A DNA stretch of 6,031 bases, taken from the NCBI GenBank assembly GCA_030627225.1, contig DAOUSM010000062.1:1-6031 (forward strand). Direction: 5' to 3'. The notes below the pieces were generated by a model. The model made no database searches and was not told the origin of the DNA. It saw nothing but the letters and a program-made list of their open reading frames with translations. Positions 5,431 through 6,031 of this stretch are shown piece after piece (position 1 is the stretch's first letter; every line of letters begins with the position of its first letter). Both the position numbers and the translations under genes were made by a program. This stretch comes from Candidatus Bathyarchaeota archaeon. Its GTDB lineage: Archaea > Thermoproteota > Bathyarchaeia > Bathyarchaeales > Bathycorpusculaceae.

Positions 5431-5844
5431 TTAAGTTCTTTTTTTGGGTACTCTGAAATGCGATTCTTTTCCAGCGCTTACGTACTCTCCGCCTATTCCG
5501 CGTATTGTTGACGCTATTTTAGCGAAGTTTTCTGAACCCAAAAATTGACGAGGCTTTATCATTATGTAATCTTCCTTATCCTCAAAACTTAGCATATTTT
5601 CTAAATCCTCAGGGAACATCATTTTAACATCTTCTATCGATGTCTCCTTCTCGTAAACTTCAGGCGTTACTGGTGTAGGTGCTGGAGCAGCAGGAGCAGC
5701 CGGTGGCTGAGTGATCTGTGAAACCGCCAAAGACTTTAGCGATGCAGAAACTTGTTGGAGGTCTTCTGCAACCCTGTTTAAGATTATAAGAAGCTCATCA
5801 ACCCTTTCTATTAGCTTCTCAACATTCTCCCTTTCTTCACTCAT
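5431..5844 (-). CDS. Coiled-coil protein with Ala/Pro linker and conserved C-terminal module
   Basis: This 137-residue protein has three parts. Residues 1-42 form a coiled coil with leucine/isoleucine heptads (NVEKLIERVDELLIILNRV). Residues about 47-60 are an Ala/Pro-rich flexible linker (QPPAAPAAPAPTP). Residues about 65-137 are a compact domain with MMFPEDLENMLSFEDKEDY, then IMIKPRQFLGSENFAKIAS, then GIGGEYVSAGKESHFRVPKK. I believe this last segment recurs in other archaeal proteins, and its basic and aromatic character would suit nucleic-acid or protein binding, but the function is unknown to me. The in-frame codons reaching back to 6000 would overlap the divergent gene; the ATG at 5844 has GGAAGGA (5857-5851) 6 bases upstream and a TATA box at 5878-5887, so it is clearly the better start. 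It probably forms oligomers through the coiled coil. Confidence 0.8.
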   Translation of the reverse strand: MSEERENVEKLIERVDELLIILNRVAEDLQQVSASLKSLAVSQITQPPAAPAAPAPTPVTPEVYEKETSIEDVKMMFPEDLENMLSFEDKEDYIMIKPRQFLGSENFAKIASTIRGIGGEYVSAGKESHFRVPKKRT

Positions 5845-5877
5845 TCTTTTTCCTTCCAAATCCTTAATACTTAACAC

Positions 5878-5887
5878 ATTTATTAAT
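5878..5887 (-). promoter_or_regulatory. Probable TATA box of the coiled-coil gene
   Basis: The minus strand reads ATTAATAAAT, placing the transcript start near 5856, immediately at the GGAAGGA ribosome site. This supports the ATG at 5844 and shows that the longer in-frame extension is untranslated. Confidence 0.5.
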
Positions 5888-5900
5888 TGTTTGCGAAACC

Positions 5901-5910
5901 TTTTACTAAA
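5901..5910 (+). promoter_or_regulatory. Possible TATA box of the rtcA-like gene
   Basis: TTTTACTAAA, preceded by CGAAACC as a possible BRE, would start a transcript near 5931 and leave about 27 leader bases. It lies back to back with the minus-strand promoter at 5878-5887, making a compact divergent promoter region of 113 bases. Confidence 0.35.
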
Positions 5911-5957
5911 TTGAAAATACGTGTTAAACTGTTGGATTAGAAGGGAGCCAACCACAC

Positions 5958-6031
5958 GTGATTGAGATTGATGGAAGCCAGAAAAGCGGAAGCGGCACAA
6001 TCCTTAGGCTATCAGTTGCTTTAGCCGCCAT
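5958..6031 (+). CDS. rtcA: RNA 3'-terminal phosphate cyclase-like protein, N-terminal fragment
   Basis: Only the first 24 complete codons lie in the window; the gene runs off the right edge. RtcA converts an RNA 3'-phosphate to a 2',3'-cyclic phosphate using ATP. The fragment begins MIEIDGS and continues with ILRLSVALAA (residues 15-24), the typical first strand and helix of the RtcA/EPSP-synthase-like fold. The loop between them reads QKSGSGT instead of the usual GEGGGQ-type sequence, so a divergent subfamily is possible. The GTG start follows AAGGGAG (5941-5947) at a 10-base spacing. It diverges from the coiled-coil gene across 113 bases. The identification depends on a short segment, and other members of the fold cannot be fully excluded. 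Confidence 0.7.
   Translation, partial: MIEIDGSQKSGSGTILRLSVALAA

Noticed and set aside
5845..6000. In-frame N-terminal extension of the coiled-coil protein back to 6000
   Set aside because: It overlaps the divergent rtcA start, covers the TATA box at 5878-5887, and the ATG at 5844 has a strong ribosome site at the right distance.

Overview
The window looks like a piece of an archaeal chromosome, probably from the Bathyarchaeia or a related Thermoproteota lineage; the lineage is an inference from gene content and remembered homologues. The archaeal signs are a GMP synthase ATP-pyrophosphatase subunit encoded without its amidotransferase domain, a stand-alone pyruvate-kinase C-terminal-like protein, an RtcA start, TATA-like boxes about 25 bases before the expected transcript starts, and GGTG/GGTGA-type ribosome binding sites. 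I see no tRNA, rRNA, CRISPR array, insertion sequence or phage gene.

Layout. Bases 31-579 (+) encode a stand-alone pyruvate-kinase C-terminal-like protein. Bases 763-1542 (+) encode orotidine 5'-phosphate decarboxylase (pyrF). It converges on a minus-strand group read right to left: a 113-residue helical orphan (2671-2330), a 50-residue ribbon-helix-helix regulator (2266-2114) and an arrestin-like beta protein (2031-1585). After a gene-free stretch (about 2672-3064) with clustered short inverted repeats come the GMP synthase subunit (3065-4267, +) and a small conserved archaeal protein resembling arcadin-1 (4322-4651, +). The latter overlaps tail to tail with a minus-strand orphan (4970-4635). 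Next are acylphosphatase (5129-5416, +), a minus-strand protein with a coiled coil, an Ala/Pro linker and a C-terminal module (5844-5431), and, diverging from it, the first 74 bases of an RNA 3'-phosphate cyclase-like gene (5958 to the window end, +).

Together, pyrF and guaA cover the last step of UMP synthesis and the last step of GMP synthesis. The other genes are small archaeal housekeeping or orphan proteins, most apparently with their own promoters and short leaders, so this is not one large operon. The best leads are the apparent duplication of the dimerization subdomain in the GMP synthase, the non-canonical N-terminal loop of the RtcA-like protein, the small RHH gene with a palindrome near its predicted transcript start, and the two- or three-part orphan proteins. 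I found no convincing new multi-gene system.
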